This document shows, in pieces, positions 63,891 to 64,000 of a stretch of DNA of 64,000 nt. This DNA is from JABDJL01 sp963664065. Its GTDB lineage: Bacteria > Pseudomonadota > Gammaproteobacteria > Xanthomonadales > SZUA-36. A program made the position numbers and the translations under genes. The stretch lies in contig OY760942.1 in NCBI GenBank assembly GCA_963664065.1, positions 124,001 to 188,000 of the forward strand, given 5' to 3'. Each line of letters begins with the position of its first letter. Position 1 is the first letter of the stretch. Below the pieces are notes generated by a model, which was not told where the DNA came from, ran no database searches, and worked only from the letters and a program-made list of their open reading frames with translations.

Positions 63891-64000
63891 GTCCGGAATC
63901 CCGGGCCGGCACACAGGCTTCCGTTTTGGCCTGCCGGCAGACAGTGGGTGATCGCTGAACAATGCGTTCAGGAAATAGAGGATTGATAAAGGCAACCGAA
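63891..64000. other. Window end, nothing supported
   Basis: The last 110 bases contain a GC-rich partial palindrome (GGCCGGCACACAGG / CCTGCCGGC) after the receiver gene and a possible ATG at 63962 with an open frame to the edge. The evidence is too thin to call a gene. Confidence 0.3.

Noticed and set aside
63657..63995. Minus-strand ORF at the right edge
   Set aside because: It is antisense to the receiver domain, which has clear family motifs on the plus strand.

Overview
The window looks like a stretch of gammaproteobacterial chromosome close to the replication origin. The evidence is the order rsmG-parA-parB followed by a complete F-type ATP synthase operon (atpI-B-E-F-H-A-G-D-C), with glmU and glmS further on. 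In most Gammaproteobacteria glmU-glmS follow atpC directly. Here they are separated from it by about 31.7 kb of accessory DNA (roughly 12.1-43.8 kb). I do not assign a genus.

Layout. 0-12.1 kb: end of an oligopeptide ABC transporter gene, then rsmG, parAB, an ATP-grasp gene and the atp operon, with REP-like palindromes between several genes. 12.3-24.9 kb: a chromosomal integron with an intact integrase on the minus strand, a possible attI, and an array of cassettes on the plus strand separated by twelve recognisable attC sites. Cassettes encode a small membrane protein (broken), an HTH-GHKL ATPase-DUF4325 regulator, a flavin monooxygenase, a DUF1439 protein, a saccharopine dehydrogenase-DUF2269 fusion, two toxin-antitoxin pairs (HigBA, YefM-YoeB), DUF1697, YCII and cupin proteins, a ceramidase-like membrane protein and others. 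A pair of IS3-family copies in opposite orientation interrupts the array. attC sites are canonical near the integrase and degenerate at the far end. 24.9-43.8 kb: a mixed accessory region with many small metabolic, redox and membrane genes, rich in broken genes (frameshifts, in-frame stops, deletion fusions) and containing two extraordinary homopolymeric G tracts (36 and 46 nt).

43.8-47.1 kb: intact glmU-glmS. 47.2-52.8 kb: a mobile-element graveyard: a truncated IS3-type copy interrupted by a different IS3-family element, a repeat-rich acidic lipoprotein, fragments of a sulfotransferase and a histidine kinase, a perfect 25-bp hairpin and another full IS3-type copy. 52.8-56.5 kb: a mercury-type resistance locus (merR divergent from a merT-containing operon whose last gene is cut by the IS, plus a second heavy-metal uptake cluster) without a mercuric reductase in view. 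56.5-60.5 kb: lipid-linked sugar/glycosyltransferase genes (GT39-like, GtrA, GT2) and a transglutaminase/TPR lipoprotein. 60.6-62.7 kb: mtnA with a fucA-type aldolase, the pair expected for the DHAP shunt of methylthioadenosine salvage. 63.3-63.9 kb: a broken HTH-response regulator gene.

Core genes are all intact, whereas accessory genes are frequently damaged. That contrast argues that much of the decay is biological, although the poly-G tracts look like assembly or sequencing artefacts. All family names rest on motif recognition by eye; no database search was run.
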